Shown piece by piece: positions 25,101 to 37,789 of a stretch of DNA of 64,000 nucleotides. This DNA comes from Theobroma cacao (taxonomy: Eukaryota; Streptophyta; Magnoliopsida; Malvales; Malvaceae): contig NC_030854.1 of the NCBI RefSeq assembly GCF_000208745.1, forward strand, positions 28,485,208-28,549,207, read 5' to 3'. The translations under genes and the position numbers were made by a program. Below the pieces are notes generated by a model. The model was given only the letters and a program-made list of their open reading frames with translations. It had not been told where the DNA came from and did no database searches. Numbering within the stretch: position 1 is the first letter of the stretch; every line of letters begins with the position of its first letter.

Positions 25101-28100
25101 GTTTCAGGGAAGAAATTTGAAAGAGTTATAATGTCCTACTCTCTCAATCTAATAAAGGTCTTTTTGGAAGTGGGAAAATATGAGACTGACATAAAGAGAT
25201 CCCTCAAAAATTGTTCTTTTGATTGTAACCATTAAAAAGGGAATGGGGGTCCGTAAAAGCAGTTGCAATTGGTTCTTGGTGTGAATCTTTAGTTTAACGA
25301 TATGGGAATCTTTATGTTCACGGGAAGGATGATAATTTTTATGCAATTACTGTGCAATTAGATATTCTTATAACGTATTTAACTTTATATTCTAGGAGAT
25401 CCTAGGAATCTGGTGTTATTTTTCTGGCAGTCTTGGTTGTTTATGCATTTGATAAGTAGTTTCCTTGTTAGTTTTGCTTATCCTCTTAACTTGCGAGAAA
25501 GTGAGCCATTATAGATACCTATGATTTGTATAGTATGGTTGCCTTTCCTGATGCATCAATGCCTGGTGCTCCATTTCTTTAGTTGTTATATTTTCTCAAA
25601 TTCTTTATATCTTTTCTTTTCATATTAAGTTCTTTCATTACCTTGATTTCCCATAACCTATGAAATACCAGAAACCATATAGACATATTTATGAAATCAG
25701 GTATCCTGTGTCCTTTCTGTGGCAGCATTCATTGGTCTCTTTGATTGGATAGATCTTGTGCTGTTGTTTCACACCCAACATACTTTCTTAGACATGACAA
25801 CCAATCCAAATATAGAGATAATGTACAGATATAAGCCTGAGAATGACAAATCCAATTGTCAATATTGTAGTTGGTTTTGATGTTGAGTGGCTACTATTAG
25901 TTGGAATAACGACCATGAATTCTTTCATCCTTCCAATGAGGGATATTGAAAGTAAATAATCCATAAGTATGAAGGTATTAAAGTTCAGTAAAAAGGTTCC
26001 TTGATACAGATATGACAATATGGCTTACTTCTTCCAAATGCTAAGATGAAAACAAGACAAATGTTTAGTGGATTGATATGGCCAATAAATATTAGTGTAA
26101 TATTTGGCAGATTTTCTGATACCAGGCACATTAGTTGGTAGTACACAACATATCGAAACTTGGCAGCAGAATGAGTGGCAGGGGTTACCTGGTAACTTAG
26201 TAGAGTTTTAGAAGCAATAACCATGTTTACTGGCTCCTTTTTGTAATTAGAAAATTACTTGCTGAAGGAAGATTTTTTCTGTTGAAAATAACTTCCCTGA
26301 AAAAAGAATGTTTACTGGTGTTTGGATGTCATTATGAAAATATATTCTGGTGGTTGGAATACAATGAAGATTTGGAAAAATTTTCATCAAGATTATCAAA
26401 ATTTGCAAAATATAAATTTCTTAAAAGATAACAAAAATATATATGGTCTTTCTTTCAATGGAAATTAAACTAGAAAATTTCATTATTTATGCACTCATAT
26501 TTGAGCTAAGGCAAACCACAAATCAAATCATCATAGAAACCCATTACTCCAAATTCAATTAAATAAAAAAAATGCAACAGCCTCAATGATCTCAAAGGAA
26601 ATTCTTAGATTTCGTATTTTATGTGACTTTGTTATAACAACTTAAAAAGTTTGAAATCCATGAAGATTTCGGGGTGTTAATGGCTGATCTAGAGTAGAGA
26701 GATGGAGTTTGGTTTAACAAGAAAGAGGGCAAGGCCTAAGGAACAAGAGCTGTTGTTAGTGGTGGCAAGTTTTGTGGGGAGAGGGAGTCGCTTGAGAGTG
26801 AGAAATGACAGTGGATTGAGGTTTGAGGGAGAAAGGGAGATCGGATAGGAAGGGGATTTTACTGGCTCTTGGGTTTGGGTAGTCTTTAGTTAGGGGTTTG
26901 TGTGGTGAAGATTCTTGGGAAGGGAAAAGGCCTTTCATGTGTTTTGGAAATTGTCTTCCCCTTTCAAAAAAACAAAGGATATTTTTTTGTGTGTGTTTTT
27001 TGTTGCTTTTTCTTTGCACCAGCAAGCTAACTTCTGTTGACCAATTTATATTCTACCATCCAAACATTGGAAAATGACATCTGGAAGCCATTTTCTTCAT
27101 GGTTATGAACTGGAGTCTTAAAATGTTCTACTAGCTCAATTCCTAATCCATGTTGCCAAGGTGATTGAACTTGTCTATTAGGAGATTTATGAGCAGTGCT
27201 GTTCCAGTCTTTGTCTTTGACTAGGAAGCACAGACAGACATGGGACACGTGCATGATGATACGGGATATGCCATCTGGTTTATGAGCATTAAAATCTTCT
27301 TAGATTTTTGAGCAGTCTCCTTTATTAAAATCTTATTAGATATACTTTAAATTTTATTTGGCTCAATTGTTGTTTAAACTTAAAATTCTAACTCAATAGG
27401 TTTTAAATTTTCCAATCAAAAGCTCATTTAAGCCAGCCCAATTTTATACTTGAGTCCTAACTATATTAACCCATTTTCTCCTTCACCAATGCAACATCTA
27501 GTTTTGGTAGTGCAGCCGCTGCATCTCCTTCCACCCCATCAATCACATAATCTTCAAACCAACTTTTCAATGTCTTACACATGCTTAGATTCACACTGCT
27601 TGAGCACAAAGCAAGCAAGAATGAACCGTTGGAGAAGTCACAAAAATTATAACCATTGGAAAAGTTGGTTAGTAGAAGGAGATGCTACAGCTGCACTTCC
27701 AAAACCAGATGCTGCATTGGTGAAAAGGATAAAGAAAATGGGTTAATATAGTTAGGGCTCAAGTATTAAATTGAGTTGGCTTAAATGGACCTCTGGTTGG
27801 AAGATTCAAAACTTATTGAGTTAAAATTTTAAACCTATAAAACAATTGGGCCAAATAAATTTAAAGTATATCTAATACAATTAATTGTTTCATATGCATG
27901 ATAATATAATTATTTGTTGGAACAAAATGCTATCTAATTAGTTTTTTATATATTTTGAAAGATTTTAATGCATAGTCTATATTTAGATTAAAACTAATAA
28001 AGATATATAAAATAATAAATTTTAATGAAAAATTAATTAAATTATACACATATATCAATTATATGTATTAAATTTATATTTTATTACTGTGTTGTATCCT

Positions 28101-29471
28101 AATTTTTCAAAAATTACCATATCGCTTTGACTGTGGTTCCTAGGGTGTTTGAAAGAACAGTAGGGTGGGGAATAGGAGCATGTTGGCATATTTATTTGTT
28201 TGCTTTCTTGCATTGAAAGAGCTGATTTTAATTATCTTAGCCTGCCAATTGTTTTGCTGCTTCATCAAAGTGGAATGTTTCTTACCAGCAAAGAGTTTTT
28301 TGTCAACATTTTATTGAGAACTATATTGATCTCCTAATGATTACAGATTTCTCCAGACGATATCAGATGGGATGGTGAGGACCCAGGCATATCATATCGA
28401 GGGGGCCCTGGTTTTCATGTAGCTAAGAAATCCTTCAGCCGTGGTGCTCCTGCTCCAGGTCCTGGAAGAGGTCGAGGTTCAGTGAAGGGCCAATTCAGAA
28501 AAGAATTTTTGCCATCACAGAATGGTATTGCAAAGAAAGTGTCTGATGATATTGAGTTGCTTAACACAGAGACACTAGTAAAGGAGGTATTTATGGAGAA
28601 CCATCTCAACTGATGTTATTACATGTCAAATTGAGATACACATTTTAAGTTGTTGGCTAATTCTTATTTTGATCCCATCAACAGGTGGAGAGGGTTTTTG
28701 ATACAAGTCAACCTGATCCTCTTGAGCTTGAGAAGGCGAAGAAAAAGTTAAAAGTAAGATTATTATCGATTCATACCCACCTGGATATAGCTTTCTTTTC
28801 ATTGCTTAGTACTGCAAGCCGCCTAATCAATATATTTAATGCATATGTAATGCAGGAACATGAACAAGCTCTCATTGATGCTATTGCGAGGCTTGCCGAT
28901 GCATCGGATGGGGAAAGTGGTAATAAATATATGTGTACATAGTGATCTTTTGCATTCATTTCTGCATATTGCAGATAGCCCAGCACTTGTATTAGTACTG
29001 ATTAGAATTAGTTTTTATTCCATTCAATTTGTTGAAGAAGCTAGTTGCATAATTTTTTTTCCTTTTTTCAAACATGTAACATAAGGTGATTTTCTTCTAT
29101 TAAAACCATCTGGAACATTGTTTTGAATGGATCAAGGCAGAAATAAAATCTATTTACTCAGCCCATGTTGTATTTATTTTTTATTTTTTTTATTTTTTCC
29201 AACATGTAAGTGACACAGAGGTTGTATTAGATTACTGCTGTAATAGTACAAATTGGTCTTGATCCAGAGTGCATAGACAGTGTATGGTGGGCTGTTATTA
29301 AATGAACCAAGTTTTTGCTTTACAAATTATGGCATTTCAACAATGCTGTACGCAAGGTTAAGCTTTTTCTGAATTAGCGTACACCGGTGAGCCTAATTCT
29401 TTTGTTTCTCTTATTAATTGTCAGATGGAGAACAACCCTTCTCGCGTGGGCAACCCATGGAGCGGCTGTAA
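22156..29471 (+). CDS. EML: EMSY-like protein (ENT + plant Tudor/Agenet), 10 coding exons
   Basis: Exons: 22156-22183, 23200-23402, 23504-23613, 23719-23872, 24062-24289, 24811-24879, 28347-28586, 28685-28753, 28856-28919, 29425-29471. All introns are GT-AG and the frame holds to 403 residues. The start [10 protein letters not shown] joins [10 protein letters not shown] across intron 1, as in other EMLs. The ENT domain is at about 50-118 (helices with [20 protein letters not shown] and [12 protein letters not shown]). A basic linker with [10 protein letters not shown] follows. The Tudor/Agenet domain is at about 212-275 ([38 protein letters not shown]). The C-terminus is Gly/Arg-rich and then helical. 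EML proteins are nuclear histone readers linked in Arabidopsis to immunity, seed development and flowering. The intron of 3,467 bp is unusually long and carries repeats. Which paralogue it is remains unclear. Confidence 0.95.
22302..22340. repeat. Poly-T / poly-G run in EML intron 1
   Basis: A T-run joined to about 14 consecutive G, preceded by similar ttttgggg words. A low-complexity site prone to sequencing slippage. Confidence 0.8.
26318..27085. mobile_element. Possible MITE in EML intron 6
   Basis: GGTGTTTGGATG (about 26318) and, on the minus strand, CAATGTTTGGATGG (about 27067) form candidate inverted ends, each followed by an AT-rich arm containing a gaatat-type word. The interior includes a G-rich stretch (26750-26950) unlike the rest of the intron. 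No target duplication could be fixed, so this is tentative. Confidence 0.35.
27333..27877. repeat. Long inverted repeat (~203 bp arms, ~137 bp loop) in EML intron 6
   Basis: The left arm 27333-27535 and right arm 27673-27877 are reverse complements at roughly 80-85% by eye. Shared words include GATATACTTTAAATT, CTAACTATATTAACCCATTTTC and a GCAGCTGCA-type core. In the coding sense, each arm encodes the same short peptide tail (VEGDA-x-AALPK-x-D-x-ALVK, then a stop). The transcribed strand could fold into a long hairpin. It may be a foldback transposon or an inverted duplication of a gene 3' end. Confidence 0.75.
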
Positions 29472-32400
29472 GGATGCAGACAACCAATGGTATTGTGGAC
29501 ACCATCAGAGATTGACTAGTTGGATTTTTTATTTCCTATTTCTTTGATTTTTATTTTTCCTTCTGGAATCTGCATCTGGTCCTCATTGGATAAAGAAGTT
29601 TGCCAGAATCTTGTACGAGGATCAGTGCTTTAACTTAATGTCCTTGGAAGATAGCTGCTTTCCCTCATCTTTCGGATGACAGTGTAGGTTGAGAACTTGG
29701 ACTGGAATGTAAAATTACCCATGGCAGTCTTCAATGTAAAAATTTTGATATTTTAGGCTAAATGGCTGTAGTCTGTTGTGCATAGCATGTGAAATCCGTG
29801 TTATTGGTTGCAACCAAGCTTTCCACCATCTTTTCGCAACATATGCTAATGCTGCACGCCACAGCATAATGAGAACTGGAATACACAGGATTCAGTGACT
29901 TTAAAAATTGCATTTGCAACAAAATGTATTGTGATATTTCTTGTGAATGAATCTTTCAATTTAACTCCAATTAAATCACCATGAGTAGACACATGACATG
30001 ATAGTAAGTATAGGTTTGGGTTTGAAGTGGCAGAGGACAGTCCTAGTATGCTTTCCAGACTGCTTGTAAATTTTAAGGAGGTGGTGACAGAATTGGCCTG
30101 TTCACAGCAAACAGATAGAAACAGGAGATCCCAAAGATAGGACTTAACTTTTGCCACTCCCTTAGGTGCTTCTATCAATTGGATTGGTTTTAACATTGTT
30201 GATTTGCAATCTTCAGCTTGTTTACAACAGTTGGAAGTTTCTACACTCATAAACCCTCATCAAGAGTTTCAGATTCAAGGGACTTTAATGGCTAGATGGT
30301 TTCTCTAAAAGGACAGCCACTACCTAATCTCACATTAAGCTAGAATTTCATACAAAAAGGTCCTACTTAAATTGCCATGAATAATTAAAAGAAAGGTGGG
30401 AAGATTCTCACAAAGAAGACAGCCTTACAACTAAACCACAGAAGGTAAGTTACAATGCTGGAAAGCAAGCAATTCAAAAGCCAACTCCTGTTAACAAGAC
30501 AGCTGCTCACATCTAAGAGCTTAACTTTTTCTATACTGGTATTAACTGATTTGGGGGCGGCACTGCTAATCAAGAACATATATTCTGCCTGCAAATGATG
30601 ATAGCACCAAAATGCAATCTCAAGAAAACTCAAAGCTTTCAGTAACTACTATTCTTCGGTAGAAAAATCTTTGAACCAAGTCATTGCTGGTGTTAAGGAC
30701 AAGTACATACCTCAACAATCTGTCCAGCTTGAGTTCATCACCCATCTAATGTTAGCCTTAGGAAACCACTGGTCTTACTACATAAGAAAAAACAAATCTG
30801 TCAATCATGGAGAGATCATCACCCATCTAACATGGAATTCCTGTATAAATTGTTCCGCAAATTCTATTATGCCCTATAGATTAGATCTCGTTGTGATGTA
30901 AACTAGGCAAATAACAGCAGATAAGAGATGAGGATATGAACCTGGTCAAATTTGCTGAAACAGCCAAAATTAAAATTCAACTCAACCTGCTAAAATAGAA
31001 CATTGACGTCCATTATATCACTCCCTTATTGACAACGAAATCAACAAATACTCGTGAATCACAAGATCAATCATCTGTGGCTCAAATTATCAGGAAGCAA
31101 GCAAAGGAAAAGAAAGTTAAGAAACGGATAAACAGACACATATATAAAGCATCAAAACTCCAAATAAACAATACCAAGAATCCAGAAACTCCAATCAGGC
31201 ACACCCATCAATGATCATCACAAAAAATATAAGATTAAAAAAAATCATCAGTACAAGAACTGCATAAATAATTCTAAGAACCTGAAAGTTCAGCCTAAGC
31301 ACATAAATCCAGTGATCACCAATCAAAATCAAACAAAAAAACTTTCATAAACACAAAGATCCCAACCACGAACCACCCACCAAGGCGTTAAAAGATAAAA
31401 ATAATAAAAAGTTGATCAACGCAACCGGACCTCCAAGAGAATAAGATTAGCAACCAATCATTGAGGAACCCGTTTGTGCATAGCAACCAAAAAAGATCTT
31501 TAAGATCTGTCCACATCCTCAAATGTCAAGGGTAATTTGCTTTTACCCAGTATTTACCATTGATTTTATTGGTGATACTACCATGTTAACAGTCTCACAA
31601 TGAGCGTTATGCCACTGGATTTAAAGATTGTTGGCTGGTTCAATTGAATTTCTATTCGTCCTGAAATGGGGTTATGGAGAAGGGGAAAATGGAGGGTATT
31701 GGGGGAAAAGTGTAGCAGAAATTGAGGTTGTCAAGTTAGGAGAGAAAAAGGGTCGAATTATAGGAGGATTGGTGAATGTCTGAACGATTATTTTAAGGAG
31801 GTAAAAGAAGAATGATAAATTTAGGAGGAATGATGTTGCCAAATCATAATATGAGTGTTGCTAAAGTTTTGGATTTCCTCAAAGCCATTTTGACAAGGAA
31901 TGCTTGCTTCTATTCACTCACTTTCCTCTTTAATAAAAGGGATTTACGGTACGTTTTTTACCATCCAAAATCTCTCATGGAGGACTACCTGTCAGAATTA
32001 TCAAATTTCTCTTAAAAAACAGTATGAACTTTTTATGATCATCTTGCCCTCTGGGTTAGGCCTTAGGCCCATCCCAAGAATAACATTCAAGCCTTCAATG
32101 AACGATGATCCCAATGTTCCCATGTCATGGTTTAATCCTAGAGCCCAGAGGCACGCATGGACCCATTCCACCCATTGCAGCGACTTCAGCCCAGAGGTTG
32201 ATGAAAATGTCGTGCTTTATTGTACGAACTGCTGTGAATTTCCATTGCAAAGCTTGTCCAGGGCTAGGGGAAATTGAAGCTCAAGGGAGGAGAAGGTAAC
32301 AAATTACCGAGTAAAGTAGACTTATGCTCGAGGATTGTATATGCATCGAGTCTATTGCAAACAGACTGTCAAAGATTTGGCCAAATCGTACAAGTCAAAA

Positions 32401-32570
32401 GAAATTGGTTTTCGTATGATTAGTTGCCATGTTGCTAGACATTCTCAACCCCGATGGAGCAACATACATTTGATAGAACAAAATATAATTTAACCGCCTA
32501 ACACAATTAGCTATATGGGGCTGAACCATCTTACAAAAATACCCAAAAAAAGAAAAGGATACAGGAATTA
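29472..32570. other. EML 3' UTR, then intergenic with no recognised gene
   Basis: The EML 3' UTR probably runs to about 29770. Beyond it, a 134-codon minus-strand frame (29846-30250) and a 125-codon plus frame (31900-32277) have no domain I recognise and no supporting exon structure. An untranslated RNA or decayed gene cannot be excluded. Confidence 0.45.
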
Positions 32571-32576
32571 TCCATT

Positions 32577-35500
32577 TCACTTTCTCGATCGCTTCTTTGC
32601 ATGTCCACTACCCAATTCGTTCTCAACAACTTCTCTTCCCCGTTTAGCAGGAACTGACGGAGTAGCAGGAGATGGTGCTGCTGCTCTCTTCGGTGGTCGT
32701 CCTGTACTCCTCTTTGCTGGGCTTCCCATCTCTTTTGCTCTTTTTCCACCGGAACGTGTCCGTGGAGTTGATATTTGATCCTTACGTTGATCACCTTTAC
32801 TATTGCTGTTTTTCTTCTGCTCACCTCCATCTCCTTTACCATTATCGGAGCTAATCACACCCTTCAGCGTCTCTATTAATGGCCCATTATTGGATGAAGA
32901 GCTCCTTCTCATTCTATTCAGGAAGTTTGCTGCACTTCGCTTCTTTGAACTGATATTTGCGTTGGTCTTCTCCTTCTCAGCCTTGGATTCCGAATCCTCA
33001 TTCGATGACCCACCTTTGCTTGAAATGGCAGTATTGGTATTGGCATCTGAATTTTTGTTTGTGCTTGTGTTACTACGAGTCTTTACATTTTTGCTTGCTT
33101 TTCTTGCACCAGAGGCAGATCTTTCTCTTGTTCTCTTCTTTGTTACAAGACTTTCCTCGGCTTTCTCAGACGATTTATCATGCTGTTTCCAATCTAGAAC
33201 TGGTTTCTCATTCATCAATGTGGCTATCGGCTGCCTTTTTTTGTCTTGTCCAGAAGATGATGTTGATGCTTTTGCAGTAATTGAGCTCCGTTTGCGACAA
33301 GCGATCAATGGGACTGATAATTTAGGTTTCATTGACAAGGAGAGTGCTGGTTCCGGTTCTGGTTTCATAGGCATCTGGGATTCAAGCAGCGTGTAGGATT
33401 GTGCTTTGGGCAACGAGTTTGTGTTGGGAATCTGGACAGCAATCTCCTTTGAAACAAGTGGCCGAAGCTCAACAGCAGCTGCGTATTCTGACGACTTCTT
33501 GCCAAAGAAAACAATGGCATTGTTTAAAAGCAACAATAAGTCTCTAAAGAACTTGCTTTTGCATCCTGAATACCAGCCTTCTTCGAGCCTTGTCCGAATA
33601 GTCTCAAAGTCAAGATGTTGCCGAACCAAGTTCAGGTAATCTGGTGTTTCCTGCAGGATTGAAAACTTAGCCATGCCTAAGATATTTGCATGTCGCATTC
33701 ATCAATTATGTGGGGCAAGAAAATGACAAATTAAAGAAATTGCAACTAATGGAAGCACATAGATCAAAAACAGCAGTCGATCCCATATAGCATACAAATA
33801 AAAAAAACATATGTTTTTGTTTTTATTTGAAGAGCATTATGATTAAAAATTAAAAGGTCTACCTGATCCTTACCTTTCCCATTCAACAAAATAAAAACTA
33901 AACCCAGGTGGTTTACACATGCTTTTGCTTCTTCTGACGTACAAGTATATGTACATGTGTACATGTCAGATTGATGCAAACTACGTGTGAGGGACCTTAA
34001 CGTCAATAGGTTAATAAGATGTATTAAAATCTATTTAACACCTTTTAAATAGTATACAAATATAGAGAAAGGGGAAAAGACAAAGAGCACAGAAGACTGA
34101 AAACAGAATTTATTATTAGTCAAAGCTGATGACTGACCAAACTTGGGATGGAGATGGGAATAAAGGGCCTCTCCCAATTTCTTTCTTGGACAAGATTCTC
34201 CCCTAATACCCACCATAGATCTTGCACCGATTAGCATGCGTAAAAGGATTTCGTGTTTTCACTAAACCCATTACCCCAAACAACTTTTGCTTGTTCACAG
34301 CAAAATGGACCGACTAACAACTCCTTATCAGGATACCACGTGGACCCGAATCCACTGCTGTTCTTCCTTCTCAATATGGCAACGCCACAAAAATCTAGTT
34401 TGTGAATATGACCTCTAAATTTATGCAGTCTATGTTCTATCTATGCAAATTGCCGATGTAACATAATTAATCAAATTATAAACATTCACATAATCAGATT
34501 TAAAAAGGATGAATGAAAACAAGATTTCATAATACTAATCACGAGAACACCAAAGTCCAAGCCTACATTCAACAATCCTGTTTATTGGGAACAATAAAGG
34601 GGAGACGAGAAAAAGACAGGAGAGGACAGGCTATTGGCCAATGATATCAAGTTAGTAGTGGTAGTAGTAGCCAGTACTACCAGATTCCTTTTTTGGATAT
34701 TGCCCTTTTTCCTTCTACTACCGAGTATAGTTTTTACTATTTATCTTTCTGACAAAATCAGAGGAAAGAGAATCTTTTCATTGAAAACCTAATTCCACAA
34801 GGTTCATTTGCTCTTTATCTCCAAGCATGGCTGCATGGGCCCAACCACAGCACATGATATTCATAACTAAGAAAATTACAGGAACAAAATGAAAGGGTAG
34901 TTTTCGTCAATTCCAGCCACAAAATGATCGACAGCACGCAATTACCCTACACTTAAATGTAGCTAAACCCACCCAAAATAAAAAAAATTAAAAAAACAAG
35001 GAAGAGAGACCAATTATTTTACACAACTATTAGACATTTCTAATACGGCCAGATCAGCGGTTCAATTGCAAGGATCTCATTAGATAAATCAACTGGTCCA
35101 AACTTTGTAAAATACCAATTCCCCCTTTATCTGTGATCTATCATGGAAGTATTCTCCATGACCGATAACTATTTATCATAAAAGTCACCAAACCTAATCG
35201 TGCTGACACGTCAACCCCAGATTGGGCCACCACTACTGATAGTGTTGCTGTATCTCACCCGCAAAGCACCCAATAAAAACCTTCTCCTTATCTCTTTTTT
35301 TTTAATAAAAAAAGTAATTATAAATTGATTTTAAAAAATTGAATCGAATTTTTTTCAAAAAATTAGAATATTTTGTGTTACCTGGCCATCGAGTCGGCGC
35401 TCAAAGAGGGAGCCGAGATTATGAGACCGGAAGATCTCGAGGAACTCAACCAACGGCTGAGATTCAATGGAAACCTTGATGGCCGGAGATTGGTCCAATT

Positions 35501-36479
35501 CCTCATTATCCGGTTCGTCCGGTTCAGCCTTTTTCTTTTCCTTTCCGGACAAGCTTGCCGAGCTCTGTACATCGCTGCTCTCTCTATTTGGTTCTTCCCC
35601 CTTTGACTCGGCTACTGACTCGGGCGAGTCACCAGGTTCTGTCCCCGGGTCACCTCTTTCCGAGTTCCCCGCCGATTCCTTCGCCACGCTATCACAACTC
35701 CCGTTGCACGAATCCTCTCCCGCTGGCTTCTCGCTCTCCATCTCCTTACCCGTTCCACCACCTTCCGGTTCGACCAGTACCGGTTCAACCTTCGCCTCCT
35801 CCGGTCCGGCTCCCGGACTCTCATCCTTCGGATCTGTAGAGTTCGACTCGTTCACCGAACGATTCTCCCGGTCCGACTCTTCGCCGGCGTGAACCGGTTT
35901 TTGGATTTGATTTTCCGGTTCGTTTTCTTCTTCCTTCTTATCGCTTTCCTCCTCTCTCTCCAGATCCGTTTTTTCAGTTTCTTTTCCGTTATCTCCCAAG
36001 CTCTGTTCTCTCTCTTCTTTCAATCTCTGCACCTTCAATTGCAACGACCTGTAAAAAAAAGCCAAAAAATTCTCGAACTTTGCCCCAAAAAGGAAATAAT
36101 TTAAAATTTTTTAAAAAGGTATTTTTGTAATTATTTACACGATGGAGAGGTCATATTGTTGGACTTCGCGGCGGAGTTCAGCAACGCGGAGTTTTCGGAG
36201 CTCATCGAGCCAAGGAACGGCGGTGGTGATGTTATTAGTAGTTTTAGCATCGTCGCCTCCGGCGTCGTTTTCAGCGAACCGGAGCTTAAGTTCTTGAAAC
36301 TTCTGCTGACAAGAGAGAGGAGTAAGGAAGAGGTGTCGGAGCGTGGAAGTACGTTTCTGGAGTTCCATAGCAACGGAGTCCCAACTCTCGGTGCCGTAAC
36401 GGTGAACGGCACAGGCAAGTAAGAGCTCCTCCCATGTACCCCATGTTTGTTTCTCGGGAAAGTTGTCGGGTTTGGCCAT
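32577..36479 (-). CDS. SANT/Myb-like + bromodomain nuclear protein, 3 exons
   Basis: Exons on the minus strand: 36479-36139, 36048-35382, 33650-32577. The introns are GT-AG and the product is 693 residues. Residues 10-60 form a SANT/Myb-like domain (TWGTWEELLLACAVHRYGTE, SWDSVA). A coiled coil follows at about 90-130. A long acidic Glu/Ser/Lys region spans about 131-300. The bromodomain at about 308-407 is split by intron 2 (SLFERRLDG | ETPDYLNLVRQHLDFETI). The tail is basic, Ser/Lys-rich, with GRPPKRA AT-hook-like and KKRSRK nuclear-signal motifs. This architecture matches the plant 'DNA-binding bromodomain-containing protein' family, presumed chromatin factors. The usual acetyl-lysine-binding Asn appears replaced: the run is NNAIVFFGKK, with Phe where Asn is expected. 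Intron 2 (1,731 bp) shows nothing else. Confidence 0.9.
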
Positions 36480-36529
36480 GAAAAAAAATAGAAGAAATAA
36501 TAATAATAGTATCGGTCACGGTCACGGTT

Positions 36530-37785
36530 CCATAATAATAATAATCCCTTTTCTGAATAATAAATTTTTTTAAAAAAAATTATCTTTTTAATGATTTGTT
36601 TATGTTCTTTTGGAATTTCAAAGAAAAATAAAGAAGGAATAGCTAGGGCAGTAGGGCTTAATCTCTGTTCTTTTCTTATTTTCTTCTGTGTGCGAGGTAT
36701 TTGTGTGGTTTTATATGGGAATTCGGCTCGGCCTTTTGTACTAGTTCAACGATGACCTGCTTTTGCTTTTGTCCGTCAAATTACTTTTTAGCCCTTTTAG
36801 TTTTTTTTAACAAATTCTTATCTAAATTATTCAAATTTTTTCTTGATTAATTTATGGTAAGAAAAGATCTCTATTTGTGTATTTATTCAATCTGTTGGAA
36901 TCGTGGTTGGTGGAACACGTTTAATTCTATTTGATTATTATAGCAGTGACGAGGTTGCCCTTCTAGACATCCATCTCGTTTCAACTTGGTTTAGGTACCC
37001 AACAGTTAGGACCTTAGTGACCAATTTAATTTATGTTAGGACTACTTAATTACTAATCTGATCCAAAATAGTTGAATGTCCTAAAATCTTTTATTTGAAA
37101 AAATGAAATTTCAAAATTAGGCCCTTGGCATTTCAGCCCAAGAAGCTTGAATGATTTTTGTAGTCTATGAACTAATCTATGCAATGGCCCGACCCAAGAA
37201 AATAAAAAGAAAATACTCGTAATTGGACTATTGGGATGAGCTATGGCAATATGGAAAGAATAAGGTTTGTTAGTCAGCCCAATTTCTTGGGTGACGAGCT
37301 ATTTCATAGGCTCTGTTAAGTAATTACACTAGATTGAATTTGAGCGTTTGATTCAATAATATATATACATATATGAAACAAAATGTAAATCGCCTCTTTA
37401 ACCAAATCATATTAACAGTAATAACCTATAGATGTTGGTTAATGATAGGCTTATTATAGCACAACCAAAGTGGGTCTTGTATCCGCTTTTCACTCTTTGT
37501 TTCAACTGTCATCTCTTTTGTTTTTTGGATAATTAACTTCATCACTTCTGGACTAAGGGCTTCGTATTCAGGCTAGATCAGGATCGTTTACAAAGCCATA
37601 ACAACAAGACAACTTGGGAATCCAAATCAGTAACCAAAAGGATATGTTTTCTTTCGCCCTATATGGGTACCTCTTGTTTAATTCATGACATTTATTCATT
37701 GAAGATTGAGTTAGCAATAAAGAGAATTGCAAGGTTAATTATTTTTGTAAGTGAATGACCTGGAAGAATATTGGACACACAACTA
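36530..37785. other. Intergenic, promoter side of the bromodomain gene
   Basis: Begins with AT and TAA microsatellite-like words (36500-36550). No other gene or RNA was seen. Confidence 0.5.
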
Positions 37786-37789
37786 GTCT

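Noticed and set aside
29846..30250. A 134-codon minus-strand frame downstream of EML
   Set aside because: No recognised domain, promoter or splice partner. Could be chance in moderately AT-rich DNA; left unannotated as a gene.
32803..33396. A 197-codon plus-strand open frame
   Set aside because: Antisense shadow of the Ser/Lys-rich third exon of the SANT-bromodomain gene.
35467..35892. A 141-codon plus-strand open frame opposite the bromodomain gene
   Set aside because: It is the antisense of the acidic Glu/Ser/Lys-rich exon; such biased composition keeps the opposite strand open. It has no start context or domain.
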